Shown one piece after another: positions 1-11,817 of a stretch of DNA of 64,000 nucleotides. The notes below the pieces were generated by a model. It saw nothing but the letters and a program-made list of their open reading frames with translations, was not told the DNA's origin and made no database searches. A program made the position numbers and the translations under genes. The first letter of the stretch is position 1, and each line of letters starts with the position of its first letter. The DNA comes from Psococerastis gibbosa (lineage: Eukaryota > Arthropoda > Insecta > Psocodea > Psocidae): assembly GCA_963971405.1 (NCBI GenBank), contig OZ020490.1, forward strand, positions 16,021,464 to 16,085,463. Direction: 5' to 3'.

Positions 1-45
1 GCTGGATTGTCACAACGCTTCACTAACCACCGAACACTTCAAGAA
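1..45 (+). CDS. LRR gene exon (partial at window edge): N-terminal LRR cap
   Basis: Reads LDCHNASLTTEHFKK in frame 2 and ends at AAG followed by the donor gtaaat. The LDC..N.SL pattern is the usual end of an LRR N-terminal cap and the beginning of the first repeat. The 5' end is cut by the window. Confidence 0.7.
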
Positions 46-3000
46 GGTAAATATCTTTTGATTATTAGATTCTGGATTCTAAGATGATTCTCACTAACTT
101 ATTACATTATTGTTCGTACCCCAAAATTAAATACTTTTTGTTTTTTATTTCAATCACTCAGCAAGTTATTAAAAATTTGGCTCTTTTAAATTGTAAAAGA
201 CTACTTCGTGCATCATATGCTGTATATAGGTAGGCTAGTCGGATATTCTTACTTTTCGGTTTTGTAGGTAATTCCAAAAATTATATTTTACACAAAGTTT
301 TAGTCCCCAGTGGTTTTTATGAAAGAACTAAGGTAGGTAGGTAGGTACCAAAAATTTAATATTTCCTATTATACAAGTATGATGCATGAAGTTGTCTTCT
401 ACAACTTACTTCTACTATATCTTTAATAGCTTTAATCTTTAATAACAGGCGTTGGAGCGAATTCGCCCCCCCCCCCCGAATTCGCGGGGGCCGTAGCAGT
501 TGGTACTCTTGGTACGTGGCACTGGTTATGGTTTTAAATTAATGCTTAGGTCAATATAAAACTTAGGTGCTAATAAAAAGCAATCGCAATGATGATATGT
601 ACGAATAGACGCCACATATATGCATATGATAGAAAATCCCATCATTCGATGGGTTTTACTGTAATTTATTACTTTTTTATTATGCAGATCTGGGACTTTG
701 ATTTGCATGCGACCTTTCGAAAAATGGGAGATTTTGCATTCTACATGTTTCCCACGAGAAAAAGACTGCTCAGCGTCGAACTCAACGTAATCGAGTCAGA
801 TATCTCCAGTCTGGACCTAACCGGATATGACAATTTGAGGATACTAACAATTGAAAACAGTCGAATCGATGGAGACAAATCAGTTATGGAAGTCCCCACA
901 AATTTAAAGGTAAATCACCTAATCCAACCCTAATGGGTATTTTAGCGTAACGGGGTATGGGGTAGGAAAAGCGCGGCTACCGAGCATTTTGTTGACCTTC
1001 TTGGTCTTTAAATGCCTCTTCTATCAAAGATCATCATGGCAATTTGGACCTTGGAGACTGCTGCTCTAAAAAGGGAATTCGTGCTCTTGCCAAACTACTG
1101 CCTCATTTTTTTCAACCAGAATGTTCTTCATCTGTCGGGAGCCTTCTATCTTCCCATAGATTATTATTTTAAAACTACTAGTAGTTTAAGTGTCGAAAAC
1201 ATAATAATAATAATAACTTATATTTATCTTCAAGTATACAATTACAATATAATACTTTCCTAATTTTTCAAAAGTAAAAGTCAACTAATCTCATTGCCTT
1301 TTGGTTATGATATGGGGTGCAGTCAAAACAATAATCTCATTAAGACTATAGCCGCACAGCGTCCATATTTTGTGCGGATACGAGGCTTTGTCCCGTGCGG
1401 GTTTTTACACCCCTCCCCTATTAGTTTTTTTTAATCAGCCTAATACCTGATATCTAATTATCTAATAGGCCTACCTAAGACCTGATAATCAGAAGTAGAG
1501 GTATAATCAGTATAATCACATATTCAGTTTAAGTGCCAGGGCATAGCTGGATTCACATCGTCAAAAATTGAAGTACAAAAAAAATAATGACTATCACAAT
1601 AATATTACAGGCGCCTGGGTGTGGTGTCTCAGTCTTCGAAGAATTCTAAATTAGGCCTAATTTTTCTTTCCCTCAATCGAACAAAAATTTACCAAATGTA
1701 AATGATACCTTAAATATCGTCCCGTCACGCTTATACTGCAGTAGACCTTTAACAGAATTTTAGTCCTACGCTTACAAAAGAGTACCTTTTGTATTATATT
1801 TACACCAAGGGGGGGGGGGGGGCTGCGATCCTATAGTATGCAGTGAAATGTCGCTCACCTAGAATGTTCAATTCTATCTGGTGTAAACCAAGAACTTTCG
1901 GGGTGCTGCAGCCCCCAGTCCCCCCCACCCCTGATTTACACCCATGAAGTGTGGTAGGCCTAGTGGGGAAAGAAGACAAGGCTATAACATACCGAATTGA
2001 AGTAGTAGTAGTAGTAGTGTTCGTCGGGTTAATAACGACTTAGGCCTCATTTGGGCCCATAGAGCGACCCCGACTTGACTGTCCTATACCAGCCCATAGG
2101 ACAGTGGACCTCCTGATTATAGTGGATTCCGAACCACTTGGGAAACACAGTGAAGTCACACGATTAGTTCGGAGGTGACCAGGACAAGTCCTACCATGTT
2201 TCCCTACCGGCACTGTGCACACGACCAAGTTATCTGCAGCTTTGAACCTGCTCTGGTCCGCTGGATTCAACTTGGTATGGCGGCCGGTATTACCGAATTG
2301 AAATACCAAGATAGGCTATTTTAATCCAACGAACTTACCAGAGAGGTTGAGGCCATGCAAATGTCGTTTTCTATTATGTTTAAGTTACCTTCCGTCGAGT
2401 GCTAATGTTTAAGTTTATTTAAGCTATCACATTCTGTAGCCGGTACGAGTCTACGACAATTAATTAACACTTCGTAATGGTCCGTAAAATACGCTTGAGC
2501 TTTGAAATAGCTACTCATGTTGGTAAATACTACCCGACCATGTTACGAAGACTAGAAGGCTTATACAATAATGATATAATAATAATCCTGAAGGACTTTT
2601 TAATAAACCTAGGCCGAATTACAGTGGCCCATTGGTCCCTTGTCCAATACCAAAGACTCCAAGGATTTTGGGCATTATTTATATTGTTTCCGTATGAATC
2701 TTTGGCCATTGGCAAACTGGTATACGTCCTCATGTCAAACTACACCGGCTAGAGTCATCAGTTTTTACTGCGCCTTATCCTCATGGAGGGTCGGTGGCAC
2801 GACAGCAGCGTTTCCACACAGTCCTGTCCTATCCGTCCTCGGTGGAGAGCCCCAAACTTCTCATATCCCCGGAGTTCTTTCTTCCCAGTGTAGCTCTCGG
2901 CCTCCCTGGTGGTCTTCTTCCTTGTATCTCCCGGTTTGTTACTCTTTTGACTATATAGGTGGTTTTCGTCTCTACGTAGTACGTGCCCCCACCAGTTCAT

Positions 3001-6000
3001 CCTCTTTTCTCTGAGTTTCTCCTGTACGTCCTGGGTTCTCATCTCTTGTCTTATGTCTTGGTTTCTACATTGGTCTCTCAGCGTCAGTCATCAATTATAT
3101 AGTTGTAATAAATATGAAGGAATGTTCCTCTATAAAGTTTGTTTCCTTATTCTTCTTGCGGCGCTACAGCCCTTGATGGACTTTGGCCTGCTCGACAACA
3201 CTCCTGCTTTCTAATTGGTCCTTCCAGACGTTTCGTGGACGTCCCTGCTGTCGTCTTCCCGTCATGCTTGCTTTCTATACATTTTATTCAGACTATCTTA
3301 CTACGTGACCAACCCAGTGCCGGATTAACCCCTGTTGGACGGCTATTCTATTTGTCAATTTTTCTTAAATAATTGATGAGATGTTTTCTGTACTCTATGT
3401 CATCTCATCAATTATTGATGCACAAATGACGGAATATTGACCTTAGGGCCGTGGGCACAAGATATGTAAGTGGGGGGGGGGGGGCGGGGGGGGGACGTTG
3501 CCCGTGGGTGCAAACTCTGTCTACCTATATAGCAGCAAGAAAAAAACGTTAAATTTCCCGCCAATTTCAAAACTTTGGAAATTGTTTTCAACTTTTTATT
3601 TAAAAAATGCCGGAATTTAAGGGTTAATCCAGCACTGAGTCCCAGCCATCTTCGACGATGCGGTTTTATAAAACGGATATGGGTATGTGTCTTCTCATTT
3701 GAGTATTGCGGTTGTTCCGGCATTGTTTCTTACACACAACATTCGCTTTTCGTACAGGGGTCCATATATATTAATATTACCTTCTCTTATTATCTTCCTT
3801 TCCAATGCCCGCAGTGTAGTAATAAAACAAACCGATTTATATTATTAAATAGGATAATTTATTCTCAAAAAACCAAGCTGTCTTATCCAACCGACCAATC
3901 TACCAACCGTCACACCGACAACACCGCCCCCCAGCTAGAGGTGTGTCGTTCTTACTGGAGTCGTTCTTAAGAACGGTTCTTGAGCCATGAACTGATTGAA
4001 CCGGTTCTCGACTTCAAAAATATCAGGTTCTTGAAGAACGCTATGCAAAATGGAGATATCCGGCATAGGGTTATGAGGTGGTGACCGGTTCTTTTCCAAA
4101 GCGATGAACAAGACCCCAGCGCCCCGCTCTCTCACAGTTTCCCGCCGAATTCAAAATAACTACACGGATTTTGTTGAAGTCGTTGGTAAAAAGGTCCCTA
4201 TTAATTTATTTTATTTTTGTTAGGTTTTGAACGTCACAAACTCCAGTTTGAGTGGACTGTCACTCCCCGCGACAAGCCACCTTATCATCCTTCATCTCGA
4301 TACCAACGTTTTGGAGGAAATTATAACGCACCCAACTCTAAAATCGATAAGCCTAAAAACCAACAGAATCAGCACTTTCAAAACAACCAGCTGTTCCGTC
4401 ATGGTCAATTTAACCTATTTAGATCTCAGTGACAATTTAATCGAGGAAATCCCCGAGGATGCATTCGCATGGTAAGTACCTATAGCGTTATGGTCGAAAT
4501 TGTATACATAGGTTGAATCAGACGTCATTTGCTTACAAATCGATAATAAGACGGGGGTTGGTTATCCCTCATCGCTACGGAAGAGGACTTCTAATAATTC
4601 ACCGCGTGGCTGTTAAGTAGAACACTTACTTCTACAGTGGACAAGCAAGTCGTCTTCTTATTATAAGCAATAAATAACGTCAGGTTCAATCGAAACAATT
4701 AAGTTTCACTATACCTGGACACGTACAACCGGCAAGGTGTTAGCGTGCTTGTAATTGTTCGATTGGAAACGTGTCGTAACTCAATTATGAAGTTACGTAG
4801 TGAGGTGACTGAAGAGGTCAATCGGATACATTCATTAAATTATTTGTATGCGATAGTAGACTACTTTAAAAAAAAATAATAATAAATACGAGTAAGATAG
4901 CCTGCCTAGGCCTATAATGATTCAGTCACTTTTTTTAGTACCAACCTATTCAATAAACAGGATTTTTTTGCATGTGTCCTCTTTTTCTCAATTGAAATGT
5001 CCTCTCTTCCGAAAAATATGATCTGATAACCCTGATTATTAGTTCGACAGCATTTTTGCAACTTACTAGACAATCCAATAATTTTTAAGTAGCCTAATTA
5101 TTTTGCTTTGTAGCATACTTCCAATGGAGGATGTCCACTCAGAGACCAGTGTGGCTTTATTTCTATCTCGGAACAAAATCGAAAGTATTTATAAAGATGC
5201 ATTTAAAGGAATCAAATTATCAAAGGTAGGCAGCAGTATTAATTGTAAATGTTAACAGCCACACCTGCAGTCTCATCGAGGCGTTTATAATACCGGGGTT
5301 AAATAAATACCCTAGGATTATAACTGTAAACAAACAAATTTTGAATAGCACTTTCCATTATAAAATTATCTTGTTTATCAGTGGATTAAATAAATACCGG
5401 TATTATAAACGCCCCGATCAGGCTGCTGCCATACTACCTTCCCATAGAATATAGGGTTTATTGTTTTCAAACACCTGCTTTCAGCAACTCTGTCAACCCG
5501 GGGAGAATTAGTCTGTTTCATAACTTAAGGCACCCTAAGGCGGCTATTCCACCGACGTGGATTTTGAATGTGAATGTGTCATGTCGTGGTAGCAGACATC
5601 ATTAATAAGTCTCTACCATATTATAACTTAATTTACAATAGATAAGTTAAGTATCTACAAAATAGTCTCCTTAAAATATGGCAGAGACTTATTAATGATG
5701 TCTGCTACCACGTCATGACACATGCACATTGAAAAACGACGTCGGTGGAATAGCCGCCTTAGGGCAGACTCCTGCTCCTGATGGAGAAGGGGAGTTGACT
5801 GACCTGATGGACCTCCTGATTATAGTGGATTCTGAACTACTTGGGGAACATATTAACACGATTAATTCGGAGGTGACACGCTCTTAGGCTGACTGGTTGT
5901 CTAGTGGGTTCAACTTGGCACATGGATTTTTAAGTTATATGGCAGTGCATGCGGTTGCCGTAAAGCAAAGTGCTGAATAAGGAAAAACGTCTTGTACTTT

Positions 6001-7572
6001 ACTGCTATTCTTTGATATAAGTTGGGACATTTGCATTGTTCTAGTTCTTTGGATATACTATAGTAACCTTAAAAATTTGGCCAGTGAGCAACTAGAGATA
6101 ACTCCAGCACCCAACTTTACAATGATGTTACCACATTCTTATATTGTTCTATCTCTTTGGTGGTATTCTTTTCTATTGGACCAAAGTTTCCGTTGCTATA
6201 AACTTTTTCAGATCGACCTAAGCTACAATAAGCTGAAAAGTCTGGACATTGAGCAGTTCAACTGGAGAAGACTCCAGTACACTAATTTACAGTTCAACCC
6301 ATGGCGTTGCGACTGCAAAGCACAGTGGATGCTGGACGACCTACTTCCGGAGTTGTATGCTACTCAACAGAACGTCCTATTTGAATTTAGGTTTGGGCCA
6401 TTTTATTCAAATCAACTTTCCTTGTTTAAAAGGCCACCATTGTAAGTGGCTCTAAAAACTGTTGTCACGATCAAAAAACTATATTAGGTACCATGGTCAT
6501 GACATGTAGCGTAGTGGTGCGGACTCTGACTTTCACCCGAAAGGTTGTTGGTTCGAGTCCCACGCTGGCTAAATTTTCGGGTCATGCTTCGGAGGGCATG
6601 TAAAGCAGGCGGTCCCGGGCCTTCCAAGTTGAGTGTAAGAGAGGGCTTTATAGCCCTAACTCCGCTAGGTTGGCTTTGTAATAGAAACAATAAAAAAACA
6701 TATTTATTTATTTTATTTTATTCATGGAAGAGGGTTTCATATAATACTGCAATATAGGCACATAGAAAGAAAATATGTAAAAGAGTGGCATATAATACCT
6801 ATGTCTGTGATAAAATATAATTTTCTTAAAAAAATGAGACTTAATGCCTTCATTCATCGGACCCTTCAAAGCATGCCTCCGCTTGCTCATTGCTTGCTGC
6901 TTGCAGCCGGTGTAGGTTGACATCAGGGACATACCCTACCTAAGCCTGCTGTAACCAAATTAATATTTAAATTAAGTGTTTTCTACTATTCTTCCTAATT
7001 TTCAGATGTGCGACCCCAAAGAAATTTGAAAACAAGCAATTTGCTTATTGGTTGGACCGATCAGTCGATGTTTTTTGTGGAGCTCCGTCCACCATGTATT
7101 TTACTGCCGCGGGGCGCGAATTCGAGGTAAATTAAGTTTAATAATTATTATGTTTATCGGAAATTCCAAATCGCCATAATAGGGCCGCAGGTATCCATTT
7201 TTCTATGCTGCAGACATCGATATTTTTTACGTTGGTACTTATATCTTATAGTTGGCTCATGGTTAACGGGTGCCCTCTAATGATGGCTCCTGCCATTCTA
7301 GTTCATTTAATATATATGACACCAACGGGAGAGGGAAAACCCGACGATGATATTACCAAGTAGCAGTGACTAATACTATGCAATGTTTTTCTCAGATGGA
7401 CAAAGTCATCTTCATCACAGTCATCATATTATCTGCCATCAACATCGTTCTTATATTAGCGGTCCTCATAGTTTGCTGCAAATATGGCGTTAATTTTTCA
7501 ACAAAAAAGGATCCAGAGTTCAAGAATAACTCTGAAGCAGACGACTCCAAAATGCTGATACAAAAGAAATAA
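1..7572 (+). CDS. Leucine-rich-repeat single-pass membrane protein (3' part of gene, 7 exons)
   Basis: Coding exons 1-45, 688-909, 4224-4471, 5114-5225, 6212-6390, 7006-7126 and 7396-7572 join in frame (phases 0,0,2,0,2,0) to give 367 residues ending at a TAA. Seen in order: a cysteine-containing N-terminal LRR cap (LDCHNASL), at least five LRR units of the LxxLxLxxN type, a C-terminal cap starting NPWRCDCKAQW and closing with CATPKKF and VFCG, then one hydrophobic helix (VIFITVIILSAINIVLILAVLIV cut short: VIILSAINIVLILAVLIV) and a short charged tail ending QKK. This is a type I membrane protein design: LRRs outside, short tail inside, probably adhesion or receptor-like. The signal peptide exon lies before the window. 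No TIR or Ig domain follows the LRRs, so it is not a Toll receptor or an LRR-Ig protein. Family certain, exact orthologue unknown. Confidence 0.88.
46..687. other. LRR gene intron, nothing coding
   Basis: AT-rich. It holds a poly-C run at about 466-478 flanked by gaattcg on each side and a short taggtaggtaggtagg run near 335. No gene seen. Confidence 0.6.
688..909 (+). CDS. LRR gene exon 2 in window
   Basis: 74 codons, phase 0 to phase 0. The acceptor is the pyrimidine-rich ttattatgcag and the donor is AAG/gtaaat. It holds two degenerate repeats (LLSVELNVIES, LRILTIENSRI). An apparent ATG at 589 in the same region lies upstream of the acceptor and is intronic. Confidence 0.82.
2095..2170. 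repeat. Dispersed repeat (also 5808-5885 and, degraded, 12365-12410)
   Basis: Shared words: tggacctcctgattatagtg, gattcgga-like gattc.gaac.acttggg, and ttcggaggtgac. No coding content recognised. Confidence 0.55.
2655..2765. repeat. Dispersed repeat, copy 1 (pair with 47775-47880)
   Basis: Shares ggcattatttat..tgtttccgtatg and ttggcaaactggtatacgtc then ctacaccggct with 47775-47880. Function unknown. Confidence 0.65.
2758..3060 (-). pseudogene. LINE reverse transcriptase C-terminal fragment
   Basis: Reads MRTQDVQEKLREKRMNWWGH then VLRRDENHLY on the - strand, the WxGHVxRRxE end region typical of LINE ORF2 proteins. Only this tail remains, inside the LRR gene intron. Confidence 0.65.
3369..3450. 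mobile_element. Truncated family B2 MITE end with hairpin
   Basis: aattgatgagatg and its complement form a hairpin, followed by gatgcacaaatgacggaata and ttgacctta, which match the right arm of 50394-50816. The left arm is missing. Confidence 0.55.
4224..4471 (+). CDS. LRR gene exon 3 in window
   Basis: 82 codons plus 2 nt; acceptor ttatttttgttag, donor TG/gtaagt, phase 0 in and 2 out. It contains three clear repeats: LIILHLDTNVLEEI, LKSISLKTNRIS and LTYLDLSDNLIEEIPEDAF. NVTN near its start is a possible N-glycosylation site on the extracellular face. Confidence 0.9.
5114..5225 (+). CDS. LRR gene exon 4 in window
   Basis: One nt completes the split Cys codon (TG/C), then 37 codons. The acceptor is tgctttgtag and the donor AAG/gtaggc. 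It encodes one repeat, VALFLSRNKIESIYKDAF. It is too short to stand out as an open frame and was found by following splice phase. Confidence 0.87.
5275..5418. mobile_element. Small MITE in LRR gene intron
   Basis: 144 bp with inverted ends atcgaggcgtttataatacc and ggtattataaacgccccgat. A taaataaatacc stretch recurs near both ends. Confidence 0.7.
5539..5758. mobile_element. Foldback MITE, family B, in LRR gene intron
   Basis: Arms GGCGGCTATTCCACCGACGT and its complement, each with tgacgtggtagcagacatc-like sequence and cattaataagtctctaccat. Flanks TAA and TTA. Confidence 0.8.
6212..6390 (+). CDS. LRR gene exon 5 in window: last repeat and start of LRR C-terminal cap
   Basis: Begins with IDLSYNKLKSL after the acceptor aactttttcag. 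The C-terminal cap signature NPWRCDCKAQWML follows and the exon ends in phase 2 at AG/gtttgg. The weaker donor (gtttgg) is supported because the next exon completes an Arg-Cys expected in this cap. Confidence 0.9.
6495..6705 (+). mobile_element. tRNA-derived SINE, full copy
   Basis: The 5' part is tRNA-like with RNA polymerase III boxes: A box tagcgtagtgg (6507-6517) and B box GGTTCGAGTCC (6550-6560). The body (tcatgcttcggagggcatgt, ctccgctaggttggctttgt) ends in an A-rich tail. It lies in an intron of the LRR gene, in the same direction. Confidence 0.82.
7006..7126 (+). CDS. LRR gene exon 6 in window: end of LRR C-terminal cap
   Basis: Acceptor ttcctaattttcag. It completes the split Arg codon and supplies the remaining cap cysteines (CATPKKFENK and DVFCGAP). 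The donor is GAG/gtaaat in phase 0. Confidence 0.88.
7185..7325. repeat. Dispersed repeat family C, copy 1
   Basis: Contains cttatagttggctcatggtt and aacgggtgcc, with gatggctcctgcc. Also at 18470-18625 and 21240-21375, all in the same direction. No open frame and no obvious ends. Confidence 0.65.
7396..7572 (+). CDS. LRR gene terminal exon: transmembrane helix and short cytoplasmic tail
   Basis: The acceptor is caatgtttttctcag. It encodes about 20 hydrophobic residues, then CCKYG and a polar tail, with stop TAA at 7570-7572. The Cys pair just inside the membrane is a possible palmitoylation site (inference). Confidence 0.87.
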   Translation: MDKVIFITVIILSAINIVLILAVLIVCCKYGVNFSTKKDPEFKNNSEADDSKMLIQKK

Positions 7573-7729
7573 AGAAATGGTAACTAGATTGCTTATAAAA
7601 GAAATTGATTCTGAATTAATTTTTAAATTTCAGTTATCATAACTCTGGTTAACGAAAATAATTAATAATCTTAAACAACATTGTAACTTCCGTAGATATT
7701 AACCGATTTGACTTGACAAAAAACATTGT

Positions 7730-7735
7730 AATAAA
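7730..7735 (+). terminator. Poly(A) signal of the LRR gene
   Basis: AATAAA lies 158 bp after the stop codon, in an AT-rich 3' UTR with no other canonical signal before it. Confidence 0.55.
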
Positions 7736-8261
7736 AATTTCTTGATCAAGTTCGTTCACCAGCTGAAAATAACGTGATGCTTGTACAAAAGTTCATATTC
7801 GTCCACATAGCGTTTAAGGGGGGAGTCGGTGAATTTTCTCGAAATGTGTTCTAGTGTACTTTTACTTTATATTGCAATATCATTTATAAGGGAAGGAGAA
7901 TCCGCCGCCCGTCAAACGGGGTCGGTGCTTTTATGAACTCTCCTTTCACCTGTTCGGTCAGAGCCGAAAGGGATTTTTATTTATTTTATTATGAGTTTTG
8001 TTATGTGCATTAAATATAATATTTTTTTAATATCAGATTCTCTTTAATTATAACCCCACATTGATTTTGTCCCGATTTGCAAATGGCTTATGGAGCCTAT
8101 TAGTGGTGAAAATTAAGGTTCAGGGTTAACCTAGGCCCTAGATAGTTGAAGAAGATATTATTATATCTTCAAATTGACAGAGCAATAAAAACTGCGTTAT
8201 TGAAACTTTAATATGAAGAAATAAATTTTTAAATTTCGCATACCCGTACGGTAATCATAGA

Positions 8262-8426
8262 AAGTATAGTAAAACTACGCTGAGTTGACTCATACTGTGC
8301 GTCACAGCGATGCATATATCATTTGTAAGATGACGGTTGTTCACGTAACACTTCCACAGTATATCTCAGTCAACCGACTTTCATGCTGTGACGTATGGCT
8401 CAATTCAACGTAGTTTTATCATAGCA
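8262..8426. mobile_element. Small MITE between the LRR and BTB genes
   Basis: About 165 bp; inverted ends tatagtaaaactacgctgag and ctcaattcaacgtagtttta with tgtgcgtcacagc and its complement inside. Confidence 0.7.
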
Positions 8427-9796
8427 GTGAATTTTCATAATGTATACAAATGGCGCAGTCGACAGCTGCAGCGCTCACAATTGACCGACAAGTGAACAAT
8501 GTTAAAAAGCTGCACTGCAACGCAATGACAAAACATAAGAAAATTAGCCTTTTTTATACTAGCCTTAACTCACGTAAACTTGAATTCATTTCTGGAGTTA
8601 ATCAAAGTGGAAATTTATATTGCTATTTTCACAATCAACCTTGCTTTCCTATTTATAATTCAATGAAAGATTGCACTACTTACTGAATCGTTGTGAGAAT
8701 CTAAAGGTTATCTAACCGAAGATAAGAACAGAAGCTTGCTACCATTTTTCATGAGCCATCCATGTGCTGTGAATAAAGGTTGAAAAACAAAACGCTGACA
8801 CATCATCTTTTACTTCATTGACTACTGCTTTAATTACAATCGTATGAGCTTGGAAAATCATTAAAGCTGTAATCAATTAAGTAAAATATGTATCAACGTT
8901 GTTTCAGGGTCTTACAGTGTTCCAAATTTTGTAAAATGGCGGACGGGTTTTTTAAACGAATTTAATTAACTTCTCGATCCACAGCCACAAACCTATTAGA
9001 ATAGTCTTTCGAAGACTTCATAAAAAATACAAGCTTTCGCAGTAAATTTGCATTTTCTCACCTGAAATATATTACTCTAAAAGAAAACATGATGAAGTGC
9101 ATTATACTAATTTTATAGAATATCAGTCTTGAGAAAGTTAGTATTATTTATGGTCTTAAGACTATTATGAGATGTTTATAGCCGTGGATCAAAAGAATTA
9201 ATTAATTGGGAACGATTCACCTTAATATTGAAATGTTCTTCTAAAGTCAAGTTCAATTTAAGTGAGTTTACAAATTTTATAATTAATACTTGAGTTTTTA
9301 TTAATAAGTATGCCTTAGTAATTAATTATTGCCTTCTTCTTCAATAGTAGGTACAGATAGTTTACAAATGCCTTTATAGTCCTCTCAGAAAGTAAACATA
9401 AACAGTGTTAAATAATTATTGACTAGCAAACTATTAAAAAATAAATTTGGAAGTTTATAGGAGGCAGCGCATCTGGAAACTTGGTTTTTATTATTTAGTG
9501 TGTAAATAAGTCAACAGTCCACCCATTTTAGTGACTAAATTTTCTCTAACGTGGGGCTAAAATGCAATAGGTTGCATGGAAGCGACTCTGAATTTGAAGG
9601 AACACAGCCTACCGTAAGTCGTCCATTGAAACCTCTTTTAACGAGCAATAGGTCGTATTTTCTCTGAGAGGTGATAGAAATTTCAACTCTCATCAAACGA
9701 AGGAAATCAAGAGAGAAAGAATGATGGCACAATCAGAAACGTAGAAACATTTTGTACCGAATTTTTATAAAAAAATTACGCTATACAAAATAATCA

Positions 9797-10211
9797 TTAA
9801 GAGGATACGGTAGCTAGACAAAATATAGGTACACACACCCCCAAAATCCGATACGCTTTATTTGTTTCTTAAGTTACTATTTATTATATCAGTTTATTTT
9901 CAATGTAATTATTTTACGGTGCAGATTACTAGTTTATGCGTCATACCATACACAATTTTTAATAATTGTTGTGCCACTAATTTTCCATAATTTTCTCAAA
10001 ACAAACGATAATTTTTTTACCGTCGGTAAAAATTATGGAAAATAAGTGGCACAATAACTAAAAATTAGATGGTATGATGCATTAACTTGTTATCTACAAC
10101 TTAAAATAATTACACTTTCAAATAAACTCATAGTGACCTAAGAAAAAATAAAGTGTATCGGATTTCGGGGTGTATGTGCCTATATTTTGTCTGGCTACCA
10201 TATCCTCTTAA
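9797..10211. mobile_element. Large foldback element
   Basis: 415 bp with arms of about 200 bp: TTAAGAGGATACGGTAGCTA and its imperfect complement at the right end, ggtacacacacccc paired with ggggtgtatgtgcc, and a centre at about 10000. No coding capacity. Confidence 0.8.
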
Positions 10212-11678
10212 AAATGCATTTATAAAACTGTGCACAAAATAGTCAGCAACTTCCATTGGCTAATTTTTCTAGTAATAACAGTGAAAAATTGTGATCATGC
10301 TGTGGCCAATGAATCCGGGCAGTATCCTCCAAGACTGAAAACTGATATCTAATAGAAAATGGCACCTATTACGGCACTGCCTCCACTAGTTTAAAAGGTG
10401 GCTACAAACTACAAACAAATCAGCTAATAACAGTTCTCATTTACCACCCATTCAAAGGCAAAAAAAAAATCATCGTAAGTGAGAGTGATTTAGGAGAGGA
10501 AGTAGTTTTTTATCACCATAGTTTGAAAAGATTAAATGAGGAGCTTGGTTACAAACATGGCCAACTCCATTTTTTTCATAAAATGGGGTTTTGATCCGAC
10601 CTTGCCAAAAATTTTAATGTCCACCTGCACGTTGTAAAATAAAGTGACAAAAGCAGCCAGATTGCGCACAGAAGCGCTGAGAAGTCCAGGGTTAGTTATA
10701 AACTTAATGCAATTTTCAACAGAAAATCCGCTCTCCTAAAAAATTCTACAACTTGGAATTGGCCATGTTTGTAAACAGCCTCCTCAAATGTTATATGGTT
10801 ATAGACTAGTAAGAGCACACCTTGGGTACTTCTCAACAATAACAAATGCAAGGCGTGCTCTAATTGGTCGAAAGAAATCGTAACAAATGACACCAGAAAT
10901 TAAAAAAAAGAAATCCTTGGCGGGAGCGAATGTCTCTCCCACACAGAATTGTAGAAAAGACACGTAGAAAGTCTGCAATCTAGAAACCATGGTGATAAAA
11001 CAAGTAAGCCACTACGAATGAATACTATTTTCAAAAATCATCAACGCCTAAAAAAAGGCTCTAACGTCAAGATACAAACTATAATTAATTATTGCAAAAA
11101 ATCACGTTCATTCCACAAAAAGTATAAATTAAAAGCAAAAATTTCCATAGAGAATATAGCCACCATAATCGGCCAGAAGTATTTCTGTTAGCATTCTAAA
11201 TACTGAGAGAAACGTCATGACTATTATTATTTATCATTCTTTCATGTCGAGTCTCTAACTTAGATCGTTTCATAGTCTAGTTCTCTACCAACTGACCATT
11301 CGTACATTAGCATTGAATATTCCTATCAGTTAATGACTAGCAAACAGCTCGAATGACCGTGTCCCTGGTTACAGGTCATGGTCTGTTCAGAGCCCACATG
11401 GCCAAACTAGGACAAGGAGATACTGCCGGCACGGCAACGAGTCCGAGACCAATGTCCAGCGCTGTGAAGGGCGCGGTTGAACTGTCTTGGGTCTGCCTAC
11501 ATCAACCCGGTTGATCTGCTTGAAAGACTGTTTTTGCCACTTCTTGTTGGCCTAATTGTTGGATATTTTCTCCACCCAAATGGTAAAACAAAGAGGTTAT
11601 AAACAGTTAAAGTAAAGTTAAAAAGTAAATCTAACAGTTAATGGTGAATCAGTCGTTACATCCTTGAGATAAAATTTA

Positions 11679-11817
11679 CTATAGGGGTTTGTCTATGTCT
11701 GGTAGCCTGTAGTGTATTATCTCGAAGGGAGGGTGTATGAGGTCGTCGTCCCTAACCCCTGAGGAGCCCCGCCCTCTTCGTCTTTGCGGTAAAATTCCTC
11801 TTCTAGCCATATAAAAC
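11679..11817 (-). CDS. BTB gene alternative terminal exon 5B, isoform B
   Basis: The acceptor is caattttgatttcag. One G completes the split Arg codon, then FYMARRGILPQRRRGRG, the basic continuation expected directly after a pipsqueak-like HTH ending IPISTIR, and a 28-residue tail to TAG at 11681-11679. It was found by searching the - strand for that continuation; it is too short to be seen as an open frame. The match in phase, position and sequence makes it strong. Confidence 0.85.

Larger units (their letters stand above)
910..4223. other. LRR gene intron with repeats
   Basis: Holds a poly-G run (1809-1822), an agt run (2001-2017), the repeats at 2095 and 2655, the LINE tail 2758-3060, the MITE end at 3369 and a poly-G stretch (3472-3494). 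The open frames at 1012-1263 and 3575-3970 lack splice sites or known domains. A stretch near 3150-3250 (gcggcgctacagcccttgat) looks like another old repeat. Confidence 0.6.
7740..11678. other. Intergenic space between convergent LRR and BTB genes
   Basis: AT-rich. Apart from the MITEs at 8262-8426 and 9797-10211 I see no gene; the open frames at 8450-8686, 9535-9732 and 10696-10990 have no domain, splice or context support. The BTB isoform B 3' UTR should begin at 11678 reading left. Confidence 0.6.

Noticed and set aside
589-687. An ATG-led extension of the LRR exon beginning at 589.
   Set aside because: The sequence before 688 is a normal polypyrimidine tract and acceptor, and the true frame continues from the exon at 1-45.
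6550-6560. A possible functional tRNA gene, because of the B box.
   Set aside because: No cloverleaf acceptor stem could be closed; a second copy with the same body at 30755-30952 shows it is a SINE.
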